DNA of 64,000 nucleotides, taken from assembly GCF_001514125.1 (NCBI RefSeq), contig NZ_KQ948562.1, forward strand, positions 170,229-234,228, read 5' to 3'. The notes under the pieces are model-generated. The model was given only the letters and a program-made list of their open reading frames with translations. It made no database searches and was not told the origin of the DNA. The translations under genes were made by a program, and so were the position numbers. This document shows positions 26,258-34,020 of the stretch, in pieces. The stretch's first letter is position 1. Each line of letters opens with the position of its first letter. The stretch comes from Streptomyces longwoodensis (lineage in GTDB: Bacteria > Actinomycetota > Actinomycetes > Streptomycetales > Streptomycetaceae).

Positions 26258-26653
26258 ATGCAGTCATACACGATCGGTCAGGCCGCGCGGCTGCTCGGAG
26301 TGAGCCCGGACACCGCCCGGCGGTGGGCGGACGCGGGCCGGGTGGCCACCCACCGCGACGAGCACGGCAAGCGGCTCATCGACGGCAGGGACCTGGCCTC
26401 CTTCTCCGTGGAGCTCGCGCGCACCGGCAGCGGCGAGGAGGACGTCCCCACCACCTCCGTCCGCAACGCCTTCCCCGGCATCGTCACGGCGATCAAGCTC
26501 GGGGACGTCGCCGCCCAGGTGGAGATCCAGGCCGGCCCGCACCGCCTGGTGTCCCTGCTGACCCGGGAGGCCGTGGAGGAACTGGGCCTGGAGGTCGGCA
26601 TGGAGGCCACGGCCCGGGTGAAGTCCACCAACGTGCACGTCGACCGGGCCTGA
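26258..26653 (+). CDS. Helix-turn-helix protein with molybdate-binding TOBE (Mop-like) domain
   Basis: A 131-residue protein. The amino-terminal MerR/excisionase-type helix-turn-helix (MQSYTIGQAARLLGVSPDTA, residues 1-20, then RRWADAGRVATHRDEHGKR) is joined to a single TOBE domain (about 68-130: TSVRNAFPGIVTAIKLGDVA then VKSTNVHVDRA). Such proteins bind molybdate or tungstate and act as compact ModE substitutes. It precedes modA by 143 bases on the same strand, so it is likely to sense oxyanion and control the transporter. No ModE palindrome is visible. Confidence 0.88.
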   Translation: MQSYTIGQAARLLGVSPDTARRWADAGRVATHRDEHGKRLIDGRDLASFSVELARTGSGEEDVPTTSVRNAFPGIVTAIKLGDVAAQVEIQAGPHRLVSLLTREAVEELGLEVGMEATARVKSTNVHVDRA

Positions 26654-26723
26654 GGACCCTCGTACGATCGCACATGCCAGGCACGGCGCGCTCAGACCCT
26701 GCTCATGCGATGCGACTAGGGGC

Positions 26724-26751
26724 TTTCACCTCGCAGGTGCGGCATTATCAT
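26724..26751 (+). promoter_or_regulatory. Possible modA promoter
   Basis: TTTCAC (26724-26729) and TATCAT (26746-26751) are 16 bases apart and 45 bases before modA. The -10 match is good and the -35 fair. Confidence 0.35.
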
Positions 26752-26796
26752 CGGACCGTGGCCGAGTCCGTCAGGACCCGAGGAAATGGACCCGTG

Positions 26797-27642
26797 ATGA
26801 CCCGTTCCGTGCGCCGGACCCACCGGACCCGCCGGACGCTGCAGGTGGCCGGTGCGGGGGCCGCCGCCCTGCTGGCCCTGAGCGCCTGCTCCGACTCCGG
26901 CTCCGACGCGTCCGGGAAGAACTCCGCCGCCACGAGCTCCTCCGGCAAGGACTCGACCGGCAAGCTGTCCGGTGAGGTGACCGTCTTCGCCGCCGCCTCC
27001 CTGAAGGAGAGTTTCACCACGCTGGGCAAGGAGTTCGAGAAGGCGCACCCCGGCACCACGGTCACCTTCAGCTTCGGCGGCAGCGACGCCCTGGCCGCGA
27101 GCATCACCGGGGGCGCGCCCGCCGACGTGTTCGCCTCGGCCAGCCCGAAGACGATGAAGGTCGTCACCGACGCGGGCGACGCCGCCGGCACGCCCGCCAC
27201 CTTCGTCCGCAACCAGCTGGAGATCGCGACCCTCCCCGGCAACCCCGACAAGATCGCCTCGCTGAAGGACCTCACCCGGTCGGGCCTGAAGGTCGTGCTG
27301 TGCGACAAGGCCGTGCCGTGCGGGGCCGCCGCACGGAAGGCCCTGGACGCCGCCGGGCTGGAGCTCACCCCGGTCTCCTACGAGGAGGACGTCAAGTCCG
27401 CGCTGAACAAGGTCGTGTTGAAGGAGGCCGACGCCGCCGTCGTGTACAGGACGGATGTGCGGGCCGCCGGTGACAAGGTGGAGGGCGTGGACTTCCCCGA
27501 GTCGGCCGACGCCGTCAACGACTACCCGATCACCCTCCTCAAGGGCGCGCAGCGCACCGACACCGCCGAGGCGTTCATCGCCCTGGTGCGCTCCGCCGAG
27601 GGCCGGAAGGTCTTGACCGGGGCCGGGTTCCTCGAGCCGTGA
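26797..27642 (+). CDS. modA: Molybdate ABC transporter substrate-binding lipoprotein ModA
   Basis: A 281-residue extracytoplasmic solute receptor. Lipobox LSAC follows a hydrophobic helix at about residues 15-30, then a Ser/Gly/Lys linker. The ModA signature VTVFAAASLKESFTTLGKEF begins the two-lobed domain, and FSFGGSDALAASITGGAPADVFASAS contains the oxyanion-contacting serines. It delivers molybdate or tungstate to ModBC for the molybdenum cofactor. The ATG at 26797 (or the adjacent GTG) follows GAGGAA. The stop overlaps the modB start as GTGA. The HTH-TOBE gene lies just upstream. Confidence 0.95.
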   Translation: MTRSVRRTHRTRRTLQVAGAGAAALLALSACSDSGSDASGKNSAATSSSGKDSTGKLSGEVTVFAAASLKESFTTLGKEFEKAHPGTTVTFSFGGSDALAASITGGAPADVFASASPKTMKVVTDAGDAAGTPATFVRNQLEIATLPGNPDKIASLKDLTRSGLKVVLCDKAVPCGAAARKALDAAGLELTPVSYEEDVKSALNKVVLKEADAAVVYRTDVRAAGDKVEGVDFPESADAVNDYPITLLKGAQRTDTAEAFIALVRSAEGRKVLTGAGFLEP

Positions 27643-28445
27643 CGCCCCCGCCCCCGCGCCCCGGCCGGGGCGGCGCCCCGCTGCCGCTGCTGCTGCCCGC
27701 GCTGGCCGGGCTGGTGTTCCTGGTGCTGCCGCTGGTGGCGCTGCTGGTCCGCGCCCCCTGGCGGAGCATGCCGGAGCTGCTGACCAGCGCCGAGGTGTGG
27801 CAGGCGCTGCGGCTGTCCCTGGTGTGCGCGACGGCGGCGACCGCGGTGAGCCTGGTGCTCGGGGTGCCGCTGGCCTGGCTGCTGGCCCGGGTCGAGTTCC
27901 GGGGGCGGGGGCTGGTGCGGGCCCTGGTCACGCTGCCGCTCGTGCTGCCGCCGGTGGTGGGCGGTGTGGCGCTGCTGATGGCGCTCGGCCGCAACGGGGT
28001 GGTGGGGCGGTGGCTGGACTCCTGGTTCGGGCTCACCCTGCCGTTCACCACGACCGGCGTGGTGATCGCCGAGGCGTTCGTCGCGATGCCGTTCCTGGTC
28101 ATCAGCGTCGAGGGCACCCTGCGCGCCGCCGACCCCCGCTACGAGGAGGCCGCCACGACGCTGGGCGCCTCCCGCTTCACCGCGTTCCGCCGGGTGACCC
28201 TGCCCCTCATCGCGCCCGGTGTCGCCGCGGGTGCCGTCCTCGCGTGGGCGCGGGCGCTCGGCGAGTTCGGCGCGACCATCACGTTCGCCGGCAACTTCCC
28301 CGGCCGCACCCAGACCATGCCGCTCGCGGTCTACCTCGCCCTGCAGAACGACCCCGAGGCGGCGATCGCCCTCAGCCTGGTCCTGCTCGCCGTGTCGATC
28401 GCGGTGCTGGCGGGCCTGCGCGACCGCTGGATGACCGCCTCATGA
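27639..28445 (+). CDS. modB: Molybdate ABC transporter permease ModB
   Basis: A 268-residue inner-membrane permease with about five to six helices. The ATPase-docking EAA loop is EEAATTLGASRFTAFRRVTLPL in the second half. ARALGEFGATITFAGNFPGR is the typical ModB/CysW end region. It forms the channel through which ModC drives molybdate. GTG 27639 overlaps the modA stop and its own stop overlaps modC as ATGA, so the three genes are translationally coupled. The amino terminus has a proline/glycine-rich leader before the first helix. Confidence 0.95.
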   Translation: MTPPPPRPGRGGAPLPLLLPALAGLVFLVLPLVALLVRAPWRSMPELLTSAEVWQALRLSLVCATAATAVSLVLGVPLAWLLARVEFRGRGLVRALVTLPLVLPPVVGGVALLMALGRNGVVGRWLDSWFGLTLPFTTTGVVIAEAFVAMPFLVISVEGTLRAADPRYEEAATTLGASRFTAFRRVTLPLIAPGVAAGAVLAWARALGEFGATITFAGNFPGRTQTMPLAVYLALQNDPEAAIALSLVLLAVSIAVLAGLRDRWMTAS

Positions 28446-29530
28446 CCATGAAGGACCCGACCCCGGCCGCCGTCGCCGCGCCCCGCCCCGCCGAGGGGCT
28501 GGACGCCCACCTGGTCGTGGAGCGGGGCTCGTTCCGGCTCGACGTGGCGCTGTCCGCGGCCCCCGGCGACGTCGTCGCGCTCCTCGGCCCCAACGGCGCC
28601 GGCAAGACGACCGCACTGCGCGCCCTCGCCGGTCTCGTCCCGCTGTCCGGCGGTCATCTACGGCTGGACGGCGTGCCGTTGGAGCGTACGGCGCCGGAGG
28701 ACCGCCCGGTCGGCGTGGTCTTCCAGGACTACCTGCTCTTCCCGCACCTGTCCGCGCTGGACAACGTCGCGTTCGGACCGCGCTGCCGGGGCGCCGGGCG
28801 GGCGCGGGCCCGGGCGCAGGCCGCCGAGTGGCTGGAGCGCATGGGCCTCGCCGAGCACGCGGCGAGCAAGCCGCGCCGGCTCTCCGGCGGCCAGGCGCAG
28901 CGCGTGGCCCTCGCCCGCGCCCTGGCCACCCACCCGCGGCTGCTGCTCCTCGACGAGCCGCTGGCCGCCCTCGACGCCCGCACCCGCCTCGACGTGCGCG
29001 CTCAACTCCGGCACCACCTGGCCGAGTTCGAGGCGGTCGCGGTGCTCGTGACGCACGACCCGCTGGACGCCATGGTGCTGGCCGACCGCCTCGTCGTCAT
29101 CGAGGACGGCCGCAGCGTCCAGGAGGGCGGGCCCTCCGACATCGCCCGCCACCCGCGCACCGACTACATCGCCCACCTGGTCGGCCTCAACCTCTACCGG
29201 GGCGAGGCCGCGGGACACACGGTCCGCCTGGACGCCGGGCCCGCGATCACCACGACCGAGGACCTCACCGGCCCGGTCTTCGTCGCCTTCCCACCCAGCG
29301 CGGTCACCCTGCACCGCGACCGCCCGACCGGCTCCAGCGCCCGCAACCTCTGGCAGTGCCAGGTCACCGGCCTGGAGACCCACGGCGACCGGATCCGCCT
29401 CGCCCTCACCGGCGACCTCTCCCTGGCCGCCGACCTCACCACCGTCGCCACCACCGAACTGGACCTCCGCCCCGGCACCCAGGTCTGGGCCACGGTCAAA
29501 GCAACCCAGACCCACGCCTACCCGGCGTGA
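28442..29530 (+). CDS. modC: Molybdate ABC transporter ATP-binding protein ModC
   Basis: A 362-residue ATPase: Walker A GPNGAGKTT, Q-loop VVFQDYLLFPHLS, signature RRLSGGQAQRVALARALA, Walker B LLLLDEPLAALD and switch histidine LVTHD, in order. After about residue 245 comes a TOBE-type regulatory domain (VFVAFPPSAVTLHRD and a following beta-rich segment), as in ModC. ATG 28442 overlaps modB; a second ATG lies two codons on. Last gene of modABC. Confidence 0.95.
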   Translation: MTMKDPTPAAVAAPRPAEGLDAHLVVERGSFRLDVALSAAPGDVVALLGPNGAGKTTALRALAGLVPLSGGHLRLDGVPLERTAPEDRPVGVVFQDYLLFPHLSALDNVAFGPRCRGAGRARARAQAAEWLERMGLAEHAASKPRRLSGGQAQRVALARALATHPRLLLLDEPLAALDARTRLDVRAQLRHHLAEFEAVAVLVTHDPLDAMVLADRLVVIEDGRSVQEGGPSDIARHPRTDYIAHLVGLNLYRGEAAGHTVRLDAGPAITTTEDLTGPVFVAFPPSAVTLHRDRPTGSSARNLWQCQVTGLETHGDRIRLALTGDLSLAADLTTVATTELDLRPGTQVWATVKATQTHAYPA

Positions 29531-29614
29531 TCCACCCGGTTGGTCGGGGGCGGCAACTGTCAGGGGCTGGGGGCAGCCAGCGGTGCGGAAACTCTCAGGC
29601 CGGCGGAAGCTACC

Positions 29615-29643
29615 GGGGGCGCGGGGAACTGCGCGACAAGCCC
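29615..29643 (+). repeat. Streptomyces intergenic repeat, copy 1
   Basis: GGGGGCGCGGGGAACTGCGCGACAAGCCC-type unit with the core GCGCGGGGAACTGCGCGAC (29619-29637). The same core recurs 73 bases later. I recall such units as common non-coding repeats of streptomycete chromosomes. Confidence 0.65.
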
Positions 29644-29687
29644 ATGACGGCCCGCAGGGAACCGAACACCGCACCACCCACACCCCC

Positions 29688-29718
29688 AGGGGCGCGGGGA
29701 ACTGCGCGACCAGCCCCC
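29688..29718 (+). repeat. Streptomyces intergenic repeat, copy 2
   Basis: Second copy of the GCGCGGGGAACTGCGCGAC core, here followed by CAGCCCCCACCCACCCGCACC. It lies just behind the 3' end of the histidine kinase gene in the gap after modC. Confidence 0.65.
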
Positions 29719-29738
29719 ACCCACCCGCACCCAGAAAA

Positions 29739-31169
29739 CTACGGCCGCCCACCCACCGTGAACCCGATCACCGCCCCACCCCCCGCCCGCCGAAACGCAA
29801 ACGGCGTCCCCCCATGCGACAGCGCAACCTCCCGCACGATCGACAACCCCAGCCCCGACCCCGGCAGGGACCGCGCATCCGCAGCCCGGTAGAACCGGTC
29901 GAACACCCGCGTCAGATCGCACTCGGCGATCCCGGGCCCCCGGTCCAGCACCTCCACCCGCACCGTCCCCGGCCGCGCCGGCCCCACGACACTGATCTCG
30001 ACCGGCGCCTCCCCGCCCCGGTCGAACTTCGTGGCGTTCTCCACGAGGTTCGACACCGCTCGCGTCAGCATCCCCGCCCGCCCGTCGGTGGTGGTGTCCC
30101 CGCTGGCCCGCACCAGCACCTCCCGCCCGGTACGGCGCCGGGCGAGCGCCGCGACCTCCTCGGCGATCTCCCCGAGGTCCACCCGTTGCGGCGGCTCCGT
30201 GCCGGACTGCCCGGCCGCCAGCTCGACGAGCTCGTTGACCAGGTCGGTCAGCTCCCGCGCCTCCTGGGTGAGGTCGGCGACCAGGTCGTCACGGGTGCCG
30301 GGCGGCAGCTCGTCGATCCGGCGCAGCAGGGAGATGTTGGTGCGCAGGGACGTCAGCGGCGTCCGCAGCTCGTGGCCGGCGTCCTGGACGAGCCGGCGCT
30401 GGTCCTCCTCGGACTGCGCGAGGCGGCCCAGCATCCGGTCGAAGGCCCGGCCGAGCCGCCCCACCTCGTCGGAACCGGTGACGGGCACCTGCACCCCGAG
30501 CTGCCGGGTGCGGGCCACGTCCTCCGCGGCGCTGGTGAGGATGACCAGCCGGTGCGTGATGCGCCGGGCCAGCCACCAGCCGAACAGCCCGGCCGCCGTG
30601 ACGACCGCCGCCATCAGGATCAGCGTGCGCTGCTGGAGGGCCCGCAGCAGGTCCTCGGTGTCGCTGAACTCCTGCGCGACCTGCACGGCGCCCCGGCCGC
30701 TGCCGAGGGAGACGGTCGCGATGCGGTAGACGTCGCTGCCGACGTCGACGTCCTTGTGCGCCGTCATCCGCCCGGCCGTCGCCGCGGTGGCGGTGGCCCG
30801 GTCGGCGGCGGTCACCGGCAGCCCGGGCCGCCCGGGGTCGACGACGGCGCCGTCGGGTCCGAGGACCTGGACGTCGGTGCGGGCGGGGCGGACCAGGTCG
30901 TGACCCGGCGCGGAGGAGGAGAAGTCCTCCGGGGTCATCGCGTGCTGGCGGACCTCGTCGCGCAGGTCCTGCACCACCTCGTCGAAGACGGACTGCTGGT
31001 CGACGCGGACCAGCCGGGCGGCGGCGTTGTACGACAGGATGCCGACCAGGACGGTCACGGCGGCGGCGACGGCCGCGAACGACACCGCGAAGGTCGTGCC
31101 GAGCGAGACGAGCTTGGGGCGCCGCCGGGCCAGCAGCCGGCGCAGCCGGACGCCGGGGGCGGTGCCCAC
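29739..31169 (-). CDS. Sensor histidine kinase, MprB-like
   Basis: A 476-residue membrane kinase: helix one at about 22-45, an extracytoplasmic sensor loop to about 183, helix two at 184-204, HAMP to about 257, and dimerisation/phosphoacceptor H-box DAGHELRTPLTSLRTN (His266). The ATPase domain has N (NLVENATKF), G1 (DRGPGI) and G2 (GSGLGLSIVREV). It should phosphorylate the response regulator whose gene precedes it; the GTG directly follows the regulator stop (TGAGTG). Domain layout resembles MprB/MtrB-type envelope-stress kinases, but the signal is unknown. Confidence 0.93.
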   Translation of the reverse strand: MGTAPGVRLRRLLARRRPKLVSLGTTFAVSFAAVAAAVTVLVGILSYNAAARLVRVDQQSVFDEVVQDLRDEVRQHAMTPEDFSSSAPGHDLVRPARTDVQVLGPDGAVVDPGRPGLPVTAADRATATAATAGRMTAHKDVDVGSDVYRIATVSLGSGRGAVQVAQEFSDTEDLLRALQQRTLILMAAVVTAAGLFGWWLARRITHRLVILTSAAEDVARTRQLGVQVPVTGSDEVGRLGRAFDRMLGRLAQSEEDQRRLVQDAGHELRTPLTSLRTNISLLRRIDELPPGTRDDLVADLTQEARELTDLVNELVELAAGQSGTEPPQRVDLGEIAEEVAALARRRTGREVLVRASGDTTTDGRAGMLTRAVSNLVENATKFDRGGEAPVEISVVGPARPGTVRVEVLDRGPGIAECDLTRVFDRFYRAADARSLPGSGLGLSIVREVALSHGGTPFAFRRAGGGAVIGFTVGGRP

Positions 31170-31952
31170 TCAGTCCTCCCGCAGGACGTAGCCGACACCG
31201 CGCACGGTGTGGATGAGCTGCGGCGCGCCGGGCTCGTCGAGCTTGCGGCGCAGGTAGCCGACGTAGACGGCGAGGTTCTTGGAGCCGGGGCCGAAGTCGT
31301 AGCCCCAGATGCGGTCGTAGATCGTGGAGTGGTCGAGCACGATGCCTGCGTTGCGGACGAGCAGTTCCAGCAGCTCGAACTCGGTGCGGGTCAGTTCCAG
31401 CTCGCGCCCGCCGCGCCAGGCCCGGCGGGCCTGGGGGTCCATGCGCAGGCCGGCGGCGGTGAGGAGCCGTTCGGCGGGGGGTTCGGACTCGCGGACGGCC
31501 GGGGCGGGCGTGCCGGGACCGGCCGGGCCGCCACCGGCGTCACGACCGGTCCCGGCACCGGTGGTGCCCGTGGTGCCCGTGGGGCTGCTCGTGCGGCGTA
31601 GGAGGGCGCGCAGCCGGGCGAAGACCTCCTCGACGTCGAAGGGCTTCACGACGTAGTCGTCGGCGCCGGCGTCCAGGCCCGCGATGCGGTCCGCGGTCTC
31701 CACGAGGGCGGTGAGCATGAGGATGGGCGTGCGGTCGCCCTCGGCGCGCAGCACGCGGCACACCTGGAGGCCGTCGATGCCCGGCATCATCACGTCGAGG
31801 ACGAGGACGTCCGGCGGGCTCTTGTGCGCCTGCGCCAGTGCCTCCACGCCGTCGGCGACCGCGGTGACCTGGTAGCCCTCCAGGGTCAGCGCCCGTTCGA
31901 GGGCGTGACGGATGGCGCGGTCGTCTTCGGCGAGGAGCAGGGTCTGAGGCAC
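31170..31952 (-). CDS. Response regulator, OmpR/PhoB family, MprA-like
   Basis: A 260-residue two-domain regulator. The receiver has acidic Asp10/Asp11, phosphoacceptor Asp53 in VLVLDVMMPG and the conserved Lys in DDYVVKPF. A long flexible linker rich in Thr, Gly and Pro (about 120-160) is unusually extended for the family. The winged-helix domain ends NLAVYVGYLRRKLDE and HTVRGVGYVLRE. GTG 31952 is the likely start. Co-transcribed with the downstream kinase. Confidence 0.94.
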   Translation of the reverse strand: MPQTLLLAEDDRAIRHALERALTLEGYQVTAVADGVEALAQAHKSPPDVLVLDVMMPGIDGLQVCRVLRAEGDRTPILMLTALVETADRIAGLDAGADDYVVKPFDVEEVFARLRALLRRTSSPTGTTGTTGAGTGRDAGGGPAGPGTPAPAVRESEPPAERLLTAAGLRMDPQARRAWRGGRELELTRTEFELLELLVRNAGIVLDHSTIYDRIWGYDFGPGSKNLAVYVGYLRRKLDEPGAPQLIHTVRGVGYVLRED

Positions 31953-32081
31953 GGGTCCAGTCTGCCAAGGCCTCCGGCGGTTGGGCGGGGGTGGGATGGG
32001 TGGGGATGGGCTTCTTACTGGGCTCTCACCGTGTCGTGGGCGTTGTGCCGTGGGGCGGTCGTTTTGCGGGTGCGGGCCGGT

Positions 32082-32138
32082 GGGGGCTGGTCGCGCCCAC
32101 GCGGCGGAGCCGCATGTCGAAACCGCCCCGCGCCCCTG
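32082..32138 (-). repeat. Streptomyces intergenic repeat, inverted variant
   Basis: GGGGGCTGGTCGCGC (32082-32096) is the reverse complement of the end of copy 2 at 29.7 kb. It is followed by an insert around GCGGCGGAGCCGC and a closing CCCCGCGCCCCT. With copies 1 and 2 it brackets the two-component genes in opposite orientation. No coding sequence is seen in the 204-base gap holding it. Confidence 0.6.
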
Positions 32139-32156
32139 AGGTGGGAGCAGTGGCCC

Positions 32157-32738
32157 TCATTTCAGAAGTTCGGCGAAGGGGGTGACCTCGAAGTCCGGTT
32201 TCGGGGTGCGGGGGGTCGGGGTGAGGCCCTGCATGAGGGTGGTCAGTTCGGTGGCTGCCCGTTCGACGCGGTCGGCCAGGCCGTCCGGGCCGCCCCAGTC
32301 CTCCGAGGCGGCGTAGACCCCGGTGGGCACGACCACGGCCCGCAGGTACGCGAACAGCGGCCGCAGCGCGTGCTCCATGACCAGCGAGTGCCGTGCCGTG
32401 CCCCCGGTCGCGGCGATCAGCACCGGCTTGCCCGTCAGCGCGTCCTTGTCCAGCACGTCGAAGAAGGACTTGAACAGTCCGCTGTACGACGCGGAGAACA
32501 CCGGCGTGACCACGATCAGCCCGTCGGCCCCGGCCACCGCGTCCAGCGCGGCGGCCAGTGCCCGGCCCGGGAAGCCGTTGGTGAAGTGGTGGGCGATCTC
32601 CACTGCGAGCTCGCGCAGCTCCACCACCTGGACGTCCACGTCCCCGGCCCGGCGTTCCACCGCTGCGGCCAGCCGGTCCCCCAGCAGCCGCGTCGACGAC
32701 GGCACGCTCAGTCCCGCGGACACCACGACGAGCTTCAT
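32157..32738 (-). CDS. NADPH-dependent FMN reductase (CE1759-type)
   Basis: A 193-residue flavodoxin-like reductase. It starts MKLVVVSAGLSVPSSTRLLG, with the phosphate-binding SxPSSTRLL loop, and has VVTPVFSASYSGLFKSFFDV in the FMN site region. It should supply reduced flavin to the LLM monooxygenase whose gene it overlaps by four bases. The pairing of this subfamily with a CE1758-type LLM protein is a recognised actinobacterial duo. The substrate is unknown. Confidence 0.92.
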   Translation of the reverse strand: MKLVVVSAGLSVPSSTRLLGDRLAAAVERRAGDVDVQVVELRELAVEIAHHFTNGFPGRALAAALDAVAGADGLIVVTPVFSASYSGLFKSFFDVLDKDALTGKPVLIAATGGTARHSLVMEHALRPLFAYLRAVVVPTGVYAASEDWGGPDGLADRVERAATELTTLMQGLTPTPRTPKPDFEVTPFAELLK

Positions 32739-33859
32739 GCCACGACCTCCTGGTCCTTGACGTCCTGGTCCTCGGCTTCCCGGCCCCTGCGGGCGGCGGC
32801 GAGCAGGGTCGGGTGGGTCGGCGCCTCCGGCACCCCGGCCGGGCGGCCCACCGCGAACTCCTTGCGCAGCACCGGTACGACCTCCTCGCCCAGCAGGTCG
32901 ATCTGCTCCAGCACGGTCTTCAGCGGGAGCCCCGCGTGGTCCATCAGGAACAGCTGGCGCTGGTAGTCACCGGCGTACTCGCGGAAGGCCAGCGTCTTCT
33001 CGATGACCTGCTGCGGGGAGCCGACGGTCAGCGGGGTCTGCTGGGTGAAGTCCTCCAGCGAGGGCCCGTGGCCGTACACCGGCGCGTTGTCGAAGTAGGG
33101 GCGGAACTCACGGACCGCGTCCTGGGAGTTCGGGCGCATGAACACCTGGCCGCCGAGGCCCACGATGGCCTGCTCGGGCGTCCCGTGGCCGTAGTGCGCG
33201 TACCGGTCGCGGTACAGCTCGACCATCCGCTTGGTGTGGTCGGCCGGCCAGAAGATGTTGTTGTGGAAGAAGCCGTCGCCGTAGTACGCGGCCTGCTCGG
33301 CGATCTCCGGCGAACGGATGGAGCCGTGCCAGACGAACGGCGGGACCCCGTCCAGGGGACGCGGGGTTGAGGTGAAGCCCTGCAGCGGGGTGCGGAACTT
33401 GCCCTCCCAGTCCACGACGTCCTCGCGCCACAGCCGGTGCAGCAGCGCGTAGTTCTCGACGGCGAGGTTGATGCCCTGGCGGATGTCCTTGCCGAACCAC
33501 GGGTAGACCGGGCCGGTGTTGCCGCGGCCCATCATCAGGTCCACCCGGCCGTCGGCGAGGTGCTGGAGCATCGCGAAGTCCTCCGCGATCTTCACCGGGT
33601 CGTTGGTGGTGATCAGCGTGGTGGAGGTGGACAGGACCAGCCGCTGCGTCTGGGCCGCTATGTAGCCGAGCATCGTCGTCGGGGAGGACGGCACGAACGG
33701 CGGGTTGTGGTGCTCGCCGGTCGCGAAGACGTCCAGGCCGACCTCCTCGGCCTTGAGCGCGATGGCGACCATGGCCTTGATCCGCTCGCGCTCGGTCGGC
33801 GTACGCCCCGTGGTGGGGTCCGGCGTGACGTCGCCGACCGTGAAGATCCCGAACTGCAT
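32735..33859 (-). CDS. LLM-class flavin-dependent oxidoreductase (CE1758-type)
   Basis: A 374-residue luciferase-like monooxygenase, TIM barrel, using reduced flavin and oxygen. MQFGIFTVGDVTPDPTTGRTPTE, ATGEHHNPPFVPSSP and DLMMGRGNTGPVYPWFGKD are characteristic. The carboxy terminus is a charged, poorly conserved tail. The ATG has a strong GGAGGGTGAG ribosome-binding site. It is the first gene of the two-gene unit with the FMN reductase; a TATAGT -10 box lies upstream. The natural substrate is not known. Confidence 0.92.
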   Translation of the reverse strand: MQFGIFTVGDVTPDPTTGRTPTERERIKAMVAIALKAEEVGLDVFATGEHHNPPFVPSSPTTMLGYIAAQTQRLVLSTSTTLITTNDPVKIAEDFAMLQHLADGRVDLMMGRGNTGPVYPWFGKDIRQGINLAVENYALLHRLWREDVVDWEGKFRTPLQGFTSTPRPLDGVPPFVWHGSIRSPEIAEQAAYYGDGFFHNNIFWPADHTKRMVELYRDRYAHYGHGTPEQAIVGLGGQVFMRPNSQDAVREFRPYFDNAPVYGHGPSLEDFTQQTPLTVGSPQQVIEKTLAFREYAGDYQRQLFLMDHAGLPLKTVLEQIDLLGEEVVPVLRKEFAVGRPAGVPEAPTHPTLLAAARRGREAEDQDVKDQEVVA

Positions 33860-33880
33860 GGCCGCTCACCCTCCGCATTT

Positions 33881-33900
33881 GGTTGACGATTAAACTATAC
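33881..33900 (-). promoter_or_regulatory. Promoter and MarR-like operator of the LLM pair
   Basis: On the minus strand TATAGT (33894-33899) is a good -10 box placing the start of RNA about 28 bases before the gene. The same stretch reads GTTTAATCGTCAAC, an imperfect palindrome of the GTT...AAC/TTGA type used by MarR-family proteins. A MarR gene lies 1.5 kb away. No good -35 element is seen. Confidence 0.4.
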
Positions 33901-34008
33901 GGGCAAACAGCGGCCCCCGTCCCCGTATTCCACCGCGCTCCCCCAGCCCCCTCTGCTCCCCCTGCTCCCCTGCTCCCCTGCTCCCCTGTGACTGTCGGAC
34001 CCCCGTCC

Positions 34009-34014
34009 TACGAT
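34009..34014 (+). promoter_or_regulatory. Promoter of the AraC-family gene, likely leaderless
   Basis: TACGAT lies six bases before the ATG at 34021, and TGTGAC (33987-33992) lies 16 bases before it. No ribosome-binding site is present, so the first base of the RNA probably is the A of the start codon. Confidence 0.5.
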
Positions 34015-34020
34015 CGCCCC

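Noticed and set aside
26654-26796. Molybdenum-cofactor riboswitch upstream of modA
   Set aside because: No conserved stem arrangement could be found by eye; only a weak promoter is visible.
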